Assembly: GCA_028554755.1 (NCBI GenBank)
Contig: JAPTOF010000019.1
Location: forward strand, 5,714,001 to 5,778,000
Origin: Cordia subcordata
Taxonomy: Eukaryota; Streptophyta; Magnoliopsida; Boraginales; Cordiaceae
Length of the DNA: 64,000 bases
Direction: 5' to 3'
Positions 25,194 through 35,459 of the stretch are shown here, one piece after another. How positions within the stretch are numbered: position 1 is the stretch's first letter; each line of letters begins with the position of its first letter. Below the pieces are notes generated by a model. That model made no database searches. It saw only the letters and a list, made by a program, of their open reading frames with translations, and had not been told where the DNA came from. The translations under genes were made by a program, and so were the position numbers.

Positions 25194-26035
25194 GTTAGAA
25201 TATATAAAAGTCCCACATAAAAAAAGCAAAAATTTCAAGAATTAAGTCCACTATATTAAGATTATGGGCCAATTGTCATATAAATCCCGTTTAAAATCGG
25301 TTATTGTATGCATCTTACTTGGTGTTTCTGCTATTGAAGGATGGCACATTCACCAACTTAATGTTAACAATGCGTTCTTGCTTGGTGAATTTGATGAAGA
25401 TGTGTATATGTCCCTGCCTCTTGGATTCGAATGAAAGAGGGAGACTCAAGTGTGCAAACTTAACAAGTCATTATATTGCTTGAAACATACTTTTAGACAA
25501 TGATTTTTGAAGCTCCCATCAGCCTTAAAAGCCACTGGTTTTCTCCGATCAAAGGCAAATTATTCATTGTTTGCCTGATTCCACAGTGGAGATTTTACAA
25601 TAATACTTGCAATATATGTTGATGATGTGATCTCGGCAGGTAAAAGTTTGCAGCAAAATGAAGATGCAAAACAATTTCTATCCAAGCAATTCAAGCTTAA
25701 GGATCTTGATCAACTCAAATACATCTTGGGCATAGATGTAGCAAGCTCCACGAAAGGCATTTCTCTCCGCCAAAAGAAATATGCATTGAAGATATTAGAG
25801 ATGCTGGTTTCCTAGGAGCCAAGCCTATAAGGTTCCCAAAAGAGCAAATGTTGGCCCCCACACAATTTGACGGAGACCTCCTTATTGATCCCTTGTCATA
25901 TCGATGTCTTATTGGAAGATCTTCCATGTTTTGAGTCAGAAAATGGATGATTCGCACAAACCACATCTTAAAACAATGCATAAAGTCCTCATATATTTAA
26001 AAGAATTCCATGACCTTATATTATATTGAAGACTT
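25194..26035 (+). pseudogene. decayed Copia reverse transcriptase relic
   Basis: Translation in the plus direction gives a degenerate Copia-type reverse transcriptase. The pieces seen are [35 protein letters not shown] and FKLKDLDQLKYILGIDV. Several in-frame stops and at least one frameshift break it. The first catalytic Asp (of the usual LDV motif) is Asn here, codon 25360-25362. At 25194 the sequence TTAGAATATATAAAAGTCCC resembles a Copia LTR start, but no LTR pair was found. It belongs to a different lineage from the element at 26497 and is certainly non-functional. Confidence 0.8.
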
Positions 26036-26491
26036 GATTTTTGACTTGATTCTTGAGATTTTTGCTTTTTTCATGTGTGACTTCTGTATATTTTAACATA
26101 ATCTTATATGGCTAACACATAAAAGAGATCATGACAAAAAAAAAAAAGAAGTATCAACACTTATATATGCAAAAAAGGTGCATATAATGCTCAATAAGTT
26201 ATTTTAAATGAAAAACCTCAAGGTAAGAGATTAAGTGTCACTTTTTACAGAAAACATAGGGGGAAACCTAGCAAGTTTTAAAATATATTTAGAGGGGAAT
26301 AAGCTAATTAGACAAATCACAAAAAAGACAACATGCATTTTACTCTTGGAATTCGTAGTCCAAATTGCAATCCGAATAAAATCCAAAGAACAATAAAAAA
26401 TAGGGAAATGGTAGAGCGTTCTTTGGATAATCAAAATCACTAATAACACACAAACACACATGCATACACACTCATATATGTGTGTGTGTAT
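26036..26491. other. intergenic spacer between two Copia sequences
   Basis: AT-rich; ends in a TG/TA microsatellite (26471-26496) into which the next element inserted. Confidence 0.45.
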
Positions 26492-26496
26492 GTATA
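26492..26496 (+). repeat. left 5 bp target-site duplication (GTATA)
   Basis: GTATA abuts the TG start of the 5' LTR and is repeated directly after the CA end of the 3' LTR at 32029-32033. Confidence 0.65.
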
Positions 26497-26730
26497 TGTT
26501 GAGTGTTTTTGTTTGTACCTCAAAAGGAATATAATACTTCCCACATTGGAAAAGTTATAAATCATTTCTCACCTTATATTAAATTTCACTCTAGTGGGGT
26601 TGTAAAAGAAAGGATAAGGGGTTGGGCTCGCGCACATGAGATTTGGGCCGATAGTTCAAATTGGTGGATTTGTCCCCCCCCCCTGCGCGCAAGATATACG
26701 TGAGGCCCGGTCCAAGACACTTTTTACACA
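26497..26730 (+). repeat. 5' LTR, 3'-truncated
   Basis: It aligns with the first 230 bases of the 3' LTR, from TGTTGAGTGTTTTTG to GGTCCAAGACACTTTTT. Homology then stops and coding-like DNA begins almost at once. The LTR TATA box, the R/U5 part and the primer-binding site are missing. The break lies at an ACTTTTT..ACA word also present near the LTR end, suggesting a deletion between short repeats. Confidence 0.8.
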
Positions 26731-27421
26731 AACACAAATCGAACAAGTGCAGCCTGCTATCACTGTCTTCCCTAATATGACTGCGACAACCTTTGCTAAG
26801 CCATTTCCTGATATCTCAAAAATAGAAGTATTTGCTGGAGCTAATTTCAAGAGATGGCAGGAGCGCGTGTACACTGTCCCTAATATGACTGCGACAACCT
26901 TTGCTAAGCCATTTCCTGATATCTCAAAAATAGAAGTATTTGCTGGAGCTAATTTCAAGAGATGGCAGGAGCGCGTGTACACTGTCCTCGACATGCATGG
27001 AGTAGCTGATGCCCTTACTGATCCAAAACCTGATGAGTCGTCATCTAAACAATTAGAGCTTTGGGTTCATGCAAATAAGGTATGTAGACATACAATAATT
27101 AGCACTCTTTCTAATGAATTGTTCGATGTCTACTATTCCTATAAGGAAGCAAAGGAAATATGACAATCTTTAATAACCAAGTACACGGCTGAAGAAGTTG
27201 GAAAACAAAAGTTTGTCATTGGTAACTATTACAAATGGCAAATGACCGAAGACAAAGACATCAAGATCCAAATCAATGAATACCACAAATTGATAGAAGA
27301 TCTCAAGTCAGAGAAGATCATTCGCGTAAGAATTTGTAGTGGTATCCTCATAGAAAAGTTGCCTCAATCCTGGAATGACTACAAACAAAATCTCAAGCAC
27401 AAACACAAGCAACTATCCTTG
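26636..27421 (+). pseudogene. Copia gag, broken
   Basis: The gag-like protein carries the blocks KIEVFAGANFKRWQERVYTV and HTIISTLSNELFDVY, then YYKWQM and KLPQSWNDYKQNLKHKHKQ, all usual for TNT1-type gag. A TGA at 27161-27163 replaces what is normally a Trp codon. A frameshift follows near 27414-27421. The upstream codons translated from LTR sequence are not gag. A 36-codon block is duplicated exactly (26770-26877 and 26878-26985). Confidence 0.8.
26770..26985 (+). repeat. exact 108 bp tandem duplication in gag
   Basis: Two abutting 108-base copies, identical by eye, start at 26770 and 26878. The unit is a multiple of three and keeps the frame, so a 36-residue block appears twice. CACTGTC words flank both copies. 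Confidence 0.9.
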
Positions 27422-27426
27422 CTGAC

Positions 27427-28359
27427 TTGGTGACCCACATCATCATAGAAGATACCAACCGGAAGGAGTCCATTACTGCCAAAAGGAAGCAGATTGCAAC
27501 AAAAGCCAATCTCGTGCAAGACAACAAGCCACATGGAAAGCCAAATAAAAGGTACGAAAAGAAAAATGATTACAAGCCCAAAACTAACAATGAAACCTTC
27601 AAAAAGAAAAAAGGTCACTGCTATGTTTGTGGCAAACCTGGACACCACGCACCTCAATGCAGACAAAGAAAGGGGAGAAATGACAATCCTGCTAAACCAA
27701 ATGCAAATTTGGTTGAAGCAGATGATATTATTGCTGTGGTCATTTCTCAATTAAATGTTGTGGCCAGTGTGAGAGATTGGGTGGTAAACTCTGGTGCTAC
27801 TAGGCACATTTATGCCAATAAAAATGATTTTGTGTCTTACACCCAACTAAATGAGGGAGAAGAATCTGTTTATCTTGGTGACTCAAGGACTACTCCAGTT
27901 CTTGGGAAAGGAAAAGTTCTTCTCAAACTCACTTCTGGTAAAACACTGGCATTGAGTGAGGTGTTGCATGTTCCTAATATTCAAACCAATTTGGTATCTG
28001 TGGGATTATTAGGAAAGGTTGAAGTGAAGGTTTCTTTTGAATCTGATAAGGTCGTGTTGACCAAAAATAATATTTTTGTGGGTAAGGGATATTGTAATCA
28101 TGGTTTATTTGTACTCAATATCTCCCAAGTAATGAATGAAAATGTTGGTTCTTCTGCTTACTTGATTGATTCTTGTGATTTGTGGCATGCTAGATTAGGA
28201 CATGTTAGTTTGTCTTATATTAAGAAAATGCAATCTATTGGTCTTATTTCTAATATCAATTATTCTAGCATGAATAAATGTGAAATATGTGCTGAATCTA
28301 AACAAACTAATAAAAATCTTGTGCTTCTGTCTTTAGAGAATCTGAGTTACTCAACCTAA
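27427..28359 (+). pseudogene. Copia gag C-terminus, protease and GAG-pre-integrase
   Basis: In order: a CCHC zinc knuckle (CYVCGKPGHHAPQC), a protease motif reading VVNSGATRHI, and a pre-integrase zinc-binding part (LWHARLGHVSLSYIKKM with a later CEICAESKQ). The protease Asp of the DSGA motif is Asn (codon 27787-27789), which should abolish activity. A frameshift near 28310-28322 separates this frame from the integrase. Confidence 0.85.
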
Positions 28360-29666
28360 TTCACACCGATCTAGGAGACCTAAAACAAACTATGACTAGA
28401 GGAGGCAAAAGATATTATGTGACTTTTATAGATGACTTTTCTAGATATACAAAAGTATATTTGTTGAGAAATAAAGATGAAGCCTTTGACATGTTGTTGA
28501 CATATAAATCTGAAGTAGAAAATCAATTGAATAAAAAAATTAAAAAAGTTAGATCAAATAGAGGTGGTGAATATGTGTTGCTAAATGAATATTGTGAAAA
28601 GAAAGGAATAATTCATGAGATCACACCTCCCTACTCACCTGAGTCAAATGGCATAGCTGAAAGGAAAAATAGAACCTTAAAAGAAATGATGAATTGCATG
28701 CTTGTTAGTTCTAATGCACCTGATAATCTTTGGGGTGAAGCTATTTTGTCTGCATATCATTTACAAAATAGAATACCATATAAGAAAACTGGAATAACCC
28801 TATATGAGTTATGGAAAGGGTATGCTCCCAATTTAAAATATTTGAAAGTGTGGGGGTGTCTTGCTAAGGTTACGTTACCTGATCCTAAGAAAAGAAAGAT
28901 AGGATCTAAAACATCTGATTGTGTGTTCATTGGATATGCTAACAATAGTGCTGCTTATAGATTTCTTGTAATCAAAAGTGATGTGATTGAATGCAATACT
29001 ATTGTTGAAACAAAAAATGCTGAATTCTTTGAGAACATCTTTCCTTTGAAAACTGATAATATTTCTCGTGCACCTATTATTCAAAATGATTTTGAAAATG
29101 ACAATTTGAGAAGAAGTAAGAGACCAAGAAAAGAAAATTCTTTTGGTAACGACTTTTATACTTTTCTTGTAGAGGATGATCCTCTAACTTTTTCTGATGC
29201 AATTTCTTCTTCTAGTGCACCATTTTGGAAAGAAGCCATAAAAATTGAAATAGATTCAATATTACGAAATAATACTTGGAAATTAGTGGATTTACCTCCA
29301 GAAGCTAAACCTATTGGTTGCAAATGGATTTTCAAAAGGAAATTAAATCTTGATGGTTCTATTGATAGATATAAAGCTAAACTTGTTGCAAAAGGCTTTA
29401 CTCAAAAACAAAATATTGATTATTTTGATACATATGCTCCTGTAACTAGAATTTCCTCTATTCGAATTTTAATTGCTTTGGCTTCTATCCATAATCTTTT
29501 TATCCATCAAATGGATGTTAAAACTGCGTTTTTAAATGGTGACTTAGAAGAAGAAATTTACATGGAGCAACCTGAAGGTTGTGTGGTTGCCGGAAAAGAA
29601 AATAAAGTTTGTAAATTACTAAAGTCGTTATATGGTCTAAAGCAAGCACCTAAACAAAGGGCATGA
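28360..29666 (+). pseudogene. Copia integrase and 5' half of reverse transcriptase
   Basis: Integrase core motifs are seen: VTFIDDFSRYTKVYLL, the second-Asp block reading RSNRGGEY and the Glu block PYSPESNGIAERKN. The second catalytic Asp is Asn (codon 28557-28559). The reverse transcriptase starts with PIGCKWIFKRK, KAKLVAKGFTQ and the intact DVKTAFLNG motif. A frameshift near 29658 ends the frame in TGA. Confidence 0.87.
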
Positions 29667-30718
29667 GAAATTTGATCAAGTTTTGTTGTGTGATGGTTTT
29701 TCATCCATTGAAGTAGATAAATGTGTTTATACAAAACTTGATAATGGTGATTGTGTGATTATATGCCTTTATGTGGATGACATGCTTATATTTGGTTCTA
29801 GCCTTGATATAATACAAAGAACTAAAAGGTTTTTGTCTTCTAATTTTGATATGAAAGACATGGGAGAGGCTAGTGTCATCTTAGGCATAAAAATCGCATT
29901 TAAATGATAATGGTATAATATTAAATCAAGGACATTATGTGGAGAAAGTTCTTAAAAAGTTCAATAATTTTGATGTGGTACCTGTGAGCACTCCTTATGA
30001 TGCTAATAGCCAATTGAAAAAGAATAAAGGAGATGTTGTCTCTCAAAATATATATGCTCAAATTATTGGGAGTCTAATGCATTTAATGAATTTCACTGGA
30101 CCTGATATAGCTTATGTTGTGTGTAGATTGAGTAGGTATACTCATAATCCAAATCATGATCATTGGAATGCATTAGTAAGAGTATTGAAATTTTTGAGAG
30201 GTACCATGAACCATGGTATTAAATATAGTGGATTTCCCGCTGTGTTAGAAGGATACAGTGATGCTAACTGGATCTCTGATTCAGATGAGACAAAATCCAC
30301 TAGTGGCTATGTGTTCACCCTTGGTGGGGGTGCAGTATCTTGGAAATCAGCCAAACAAACCATAATTGCAAGGTCAACTAAGGAATCAGAGTTTGTGGCA
30401 TTAGAGTTGGCTGGTAATGAAGCCGAGTGGCTGAGAAATTTCTTGGCAAGTATTCCGTTGGGAATAAAACCAACACCTTCTGTGTCTATGCATTGTGATT
30501 GCCAAGCTGCAATAGCTATTGCGAAAAACAAAACCTTTAATGGGAAAAATAGACACATACGCTTGAGACATAATGTAATAAAGCAGATGCTTAGAGATGG
30601 AATTATTTCCATAGATTATGTGAAGTCAGAGATGAATTTGGCTGATCCTCTGACTAAACCTTTGGGAAGAAAACTAATTAGTGAATCATCGAGGGGAATG
30701 GGATTGCTTCCTATTTGA
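29667..30718 (+). pseudogene. Copia reverse transcriptase 3' half and RNase H
   Basis: The frame with the YVDDML active site (about 29773-29790) runs to 29907 and then shifts before 29939. The second frame holds the connection and RNase [41 protein letters not shown] and a final [13 protein letters not shown]. RNase H acidic residues look intact. The stop TGA is at 30716-30718. Confidence 0.85.
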
Positions 30719-31282
30719 GATATCAACAATGATGGTAACCCAACCTATGTGATTGGCAATCCCGTGAATTAGGTTCATATGGGTAATAACAAGTCGTTTG
30801 TTGATATATTAGACACTATTAAATTTTTGTCCCTCCTATGGTGTGAATAGTGTGGAACTGCAAATAAAGTGAGGTTGAGCTATGCTCTTAATCAAATCCA
30901 TATCCTTTATAGGTGGTGTATTAATTGCAGAATACACTTGATGGATTAACCTATATGAGTGTAAAGTGGGGCCGCTCCTATAAAATTTATAGCAAAATTT
31001 CTAGAGCACTCATTAATAAACAGGCACGCGCATGGCCTATTAGCGCAAAACGGCGATGAACAGCAAATTGTGGGGGTATAATGTGATAGATAAGAATCTT
31101 AACTTATAATAAGAATTCTTGGTTCATAGAAGCTAAAAGCTTCACCAATTATTCTATAAGTTATATCTTATTCTATCTAGGTCAGTTCATAGTCTAAAAG
31201 ACACCAAATACGACGATTATACTCAATGATATAAACCCAGCAAAGTTGTTTTCTTCTAATCCTTTTGAGTTATGTGGGGGAT
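30719..31282 (+). other. Copia 3' untranslated region and polypurine tract
   Basis: Non-coding region between the RNase H stop and the 3' LTR. It ends with the purine run GTGGGGGA at 31274-31281, which abuts the LTR and is the expected plus-strand primer site. Confidence 0.7.
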
Positions 31283-32028
31283 TGTTGGGTGTTTTTGTTT
31301 GTACCTCAAAAGGAATATAATACTTCCCACATTGGAAAAGTTATAAATCATTTCTCACCTTATGTTAGATTTCACTCTAGTGGGCTTGTAAAAGAAAGGA
31401 TAAGGGGTTGGGCTCGCGCGCATGAGATTTGGGCCGATAGTTCAAATTGGTAGATTTACCCCCCCTGCGCGCAAGATATACGTGAGGCCCGGTCCAAGCC
31501 ACTTTTTAAAATTTATTATTTTTTATTTTCAGAAGATAGTTTATTTTTAGCCTTAACGGAATAGTTAGAATTTTCCTCCTGGTGTTTCATTTTTTTTAAC
31601 AAGTAAAACATGTGCTTAAAAGTCTACCTGCAATTTCTCTTTAGCTGTTGAAGACCAGGTATTTCTCACTTTTAGCTGCATCTTTTTCGAGCTACTCTGT
31701 TGAGCCTGAAGCCTATAAATAGCCCTCCATTCCAAGCTAAATGCACTACAACAAAAATCTTCTCTTATACTCTGTTAAATTCTTCTCCTGTACTCTGTTC
31801 AAAAGACTGCTGGGTATTTTTTCTTTCAAGTTTTTTTTGTTGTTCCTGTACCTAGTTTAAAACTAGAAGAGTTTGTTGAATCCTGGGGGATACGCTTTCA
31901 GTTGGGCGAAATATCCTTAAGGACAGTGTTCATAACACGCCTCAAACTACTATCTGTTTTTGCTACATTACTTTTGCACTTGTTCTACTGTTGAGTTTAT
32001 TTTCTTTAGACTACTTTTTTTTACAACA
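31283..32028 (+). repeat. 3' LTR, full length (746 bp)
   Basis: It starts TGTTGGGTGTTTTTG after the polypurine tract and ends TTTTTACAACA. The first 230 bases match the 5' LTR; the rest has no partner in the window. A promoter-like TATAAATA lies at 31714-31721. Confidence 0.8.
31714..31721 (+). promoter_or_regulatory. TATA box in the 3' LTR
   Basis: TATAAATA in the context GCCTATAAATAGCCCTCC. The matching part of the 5' LTR is deleted, so this promoter now points out of the element to the right. Confidence 0.55.
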
Positions 32029-32033
32029 GTATA
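32029..32033 (+). repeat. right 5 bp target-site duplication (GTATA)
   Basis: GTATA directly follows the CA terminus of the 3' LTR and matches 26492-26496. The local microsatellite context makes chance matching easier than usual. Confidence 0.6.
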
Positions 32034-32040
32034 TGTATGT

Positions 32041-32096
<56 letters not shown>

Positions 32097-33293
32097 ATAC
32101 ATAAATATACTTTTTTACAGCGGTTATTGTAAAGTGTAAGTCATTGTGTAAATTGTTACTTCTTTAGAGATTAATGTAACCACTCATTCATTCTTCTCAT
32201 AATGCTTGTCATATTTACCACACATCACATTGAAGATTTAAATTTCCAATTCACCGAATCAAGTTGATAAAAGGCTTGCACTATTGTTTATTTAATGAAG
32301 TTAATGTTCCGTGTTCGACTTATTTCGAGTATCGTACTACCAAGGATACCAGTATTAATGTGCAGAGAAGCACATTGTGTGCTTGGAGAAACACACCAAG
32401 AGCACATCGTAGTTAAAACCAAGCTAGTTAGTTTTGTTTATTTATGGTTGGTTAGACAAGTGTTGGTGCAAGTGGACATCATCAAGCTTGATGCTTTATT
32501 GCATACGCTTCAATCAATCGAAATGCGTCTTTGTGATTATACCATAAAATCTTTAACGGATAATGGTAATGGTATACTTGTAGGATTTCATTATTTCGGT
32601 TCATTTAACTTATTATTATAGTTTAATTAATGTCTATTTGACATATGGCAGGCCTCCTTCAATTTGATCGGGGTGGACTTGTGAAACCAGCATTATGACG
32701 AGGTACGAATTCTATAATTACTGCATTTCTTACAGCTCTCCTGGACCATGCTGTTGTTTTGCTTTTATCGTTGTTTCACAACCACCAAATGCTTCTGTAA
32801 ATGTTAGATTTCTGGAAGAGGAATTAAAGAGGGTACGAACCTTACCCTAACATCAGCATTTAAGCACCTAATTAAGATCCATAAGGACAACTTTTTGAAA
32901 TTCACCAAAAGAACAATAAATAAGCTGCACTTGCCATTTATATTGGAGGTCACTGTAGATCGTAGCGTCCATATGTATTGAAATTGGGGTGTCCACGCTT
33001 TGCAAAATCAGAAGATAATAATGAACAATACTGAAATTCATGCGCTCCCAATCAAAGAATTTCTGATGCTCAAATTATTGACCAAAATATTGATAGAGAA
33101 AAGAAAATATTATAAAACCATAAAACAAAACGGGGGTTGGTAATCAATACATTAATTTTTTTTTATATCAACTAAGAGTTAAATTCTTTTCAATTAGCAT
33201 TATATCTAGACTTAATTCTCTCTTTTGAGTTTAGGATATACATAATCTAGGTTGAGTCAATCTAGTATATAACGCCCTCCCTCATATAGTTAT
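32034..33293. other. intergenic, nothing recognised
   Basis: It begins with a long (AT)n tract (32044-32088). The 108-codon frame at 32295-32621 has no recognisable content, and I do not call it a gene. Confidence 0.4.
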
Positions 33294-33562
33294 CAGGGGC
33301 AAAGCTACATATTAAGAAGGGGGGCAATTGCTCCCCTTATTTTTTAGGTGTAGTATTAAAAATATTTTTTTTTAAAGATAAAAAAAAATCAAATCCTCCA
33401 AACAAAATATAATTTTGCCCCCTTCATTTAAAAGAGAAAAATTATGTTAGCCTAATTATAACTACTATAATTTTGTCCCTCTGCAATTAAAAAAATTATG
33501 TTAGCCTAATCATAGCAATTATAATTTTGCTCCCCTTAGCTTAAAACTCTGGCTTTGCCCCT
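33294..33562 (+). mobile_element. hAT-like MITE
   Basis: The left end CAGGGGCAAAGCTAC and the right end on the other strand AGGGGCAAAGCCAGAG are inverted repeats, and the flanks share AGTTAT. The interior has a diverged direct repeat around ATTATGTTAGCCTAAT (33434 and 33497). Confidence 0.6.
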
Positions 33563-34439
33563 AGTTATATTTGTTCTATATAAGATTTGTATGCACTTTA
33601 TGATGTGCTTTGATTCACTACTAATATCATTATAAATTATAGAGCATTTTGGGTCATTGATTAGGCTTAATATAGTGACAGGCTAGTAATTGAGTCTAAA
33701 TTGTTACAAGTGGTATTAAAACAAGCTCTTAGTAAATTCTATGATGTCTATGATCTTAAACTGTGATTCTGTTCTATATGTGTTTGAGTCGGGAAAAAAA
33801 CGTCATACCTTTAAGATAGAGAGTCTGTAAAGTCTTCTGTTCTATTTGTGTTTGAGCCACGGCTAGGAGCGTCGCGTCTTGTGTGCATGTTATAATGTGC
33901 TTAGGTTCATTACTACTATCATTACAAATTTAAATATTTTGAATCTGTTGATTAGACTCAATATGATAATAGACAAATAATTGAATTTCAGTTGTTACAT
34001 AGTAGCTCCAATATTAAAAAATCGAGAATGAAAATGCAACATAAAGAATAGCGAGAAACGCTAAAACACTAAAGAGACTCGAGAGTCATTCAGGGTTTTG
34101 CAGATAGAAACCACTTCACACAAGCATTATAATACTTGTATAGATTATTGTATCGTCTTCAAGTGAATCGCGGTGTACTCTTCACAAGCATTAAAACTCG
34201 AGTGTTAATGATGTAGGGAAGGTGTTTGATTAGTATACCACTTGTAACCTGGCAAATAATACCAGCCGACATGTTAACAACTTTTCGAAGCAACTTTGGG
34301 AAGATCAATTAACAAACATGCCAAGCCAACCCCCAAAGCGAATATCCCCTTCCACATGGATTCTATCGAACAAGAAGCCTCCAAGCCACACACACAGAGC
34401 TGCGACCTGGCTCCTACCTTAAAAATCCTGTCCCATTTC
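33563..34439. other. intergenic with a diverged direct repeat
   Basis: About 33594-33713 (ATGATGTGCTTTGATTCACT onward) recurs in diverged form at about 33888-34000 (ATAATGTGCTTAGGTTCATT onward). Both end in a TGTTACA word, so an LTR-derived relic is possible. No gene was seen. Confidence 0.45.
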
Positions 34440-34650
34440 GAGGTCGTTTGGCTTAACTTTTCTTAATAACATTTTTTCTAACAACTTTTAAAAAAATATC
34501 TTTTTAATAAGTTAAAAAAATTAACTTTGAAGACAAATTGTTTTTCAGTTTTTTTTAGAGGTTTAATTTTTTTTAAAAATCAAGTCAAATAATTATTACA
34601 AAAATAATATATTTTATTTAAGAAAAAAAGTGTTCCCCAAATATTTATTA
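34440..34650 (+). mobile_element. possible degenerate MITE related to family D
   Basis: AGGTCGTTTGGCTTAACTT followed by TTTAAAAAAA-rich DNA resembles family D ends and interior, but a clear right terminus is missing. Confidence 0.3.
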
Positions 34651-35313
34651 TGCAAATTAATTTATTCTAAACAAGTGGTTGATCCTTTATATTTAGTGTG
34701 GTAGCCCCATATTTGACAGCAAATTAACACGATTCACAAGAAACCCCCAAGTTGTCATTTTCTCTCAACTGTTACCATTTTGACCATGAATGTGTTTTCC
34801 TCTAATCTACTCCAACTGTTACATCTAAGCTAGCTCGATTGCGAGCGACATATTCTAGTCAAGAAAAAAGACTACAATAAAACTAATTAATAAAATAATT
34901 TCATATGTATTTCAGTTCATCACATGGACCACATCACTAGTAGATATTCTATAAAATATATGTGTCAGATATATGATTCAACTGAGAGGATTTAAGTATT
35001 TCCTTATCAATTATTTTAAACCCAAAAATAAAAGCGTAAAACAATATATATTTATATACTACAATAATAGTTACAATATATATACATATATAACAGTAAT
35101 GGAAGAGCATATATATGATGAATTAATTAATATATAGTGAGTTGTACTAGAGAATGAATGAGAAGGGACCAATGTTTGAACACTTATATGTATGTATATA
35201 TTGATTCATCAAATAGACGTTCTTGAAATTACACATGATATAATGACATTAATTCTTACAAAGTGCAGAAGAAAGTTACAGCTTTTTCCACAGATTCGCT
35301 GTAAATCATTTAT

Positions 35314-35356
<43 letters not shown>

Positions 35357-35459
35357 AAAACCTACATGCAATGCTTCAATTTTTTTTCTTTTTCTTTTTT
35401 ACGATTAAAATTAACAGCATACATGTTCACGAAAGGAAACACCAAAAGGAAAACACTCT
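34651..35459. other. intergenic and probable 3' region of the KCS gene
   Basis: AT-rich, with a (TA)n tract at 35317-35354. The last stretch before 35460 should hold the KCS 3' UTR. Confidence 0.4.

Larger units (their letters stand above)
26497..32028 (+). mobile_element. defective Copia (TNT1-like) LTR retrotransposon
   Basis: The element spans from a TG-starting, truncated 5' LTR to a full-length 3' LTR ending in CA, with GTATA on both sides. Gene order is gag, protease, integrase, reverse transcriptase, RNase H, which defines Copia. It cannot move on its own: the 5' LTR lacks about 500 bases and no primer-binding site follows it, gag has a stop, the pol frame shifts at least four times, and two catalytic aspartates are asparagine. 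The two LTRs differ at roughly ten positions over the shared 230 bases, so the insertion is not very recent. Confidence 0.88.
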
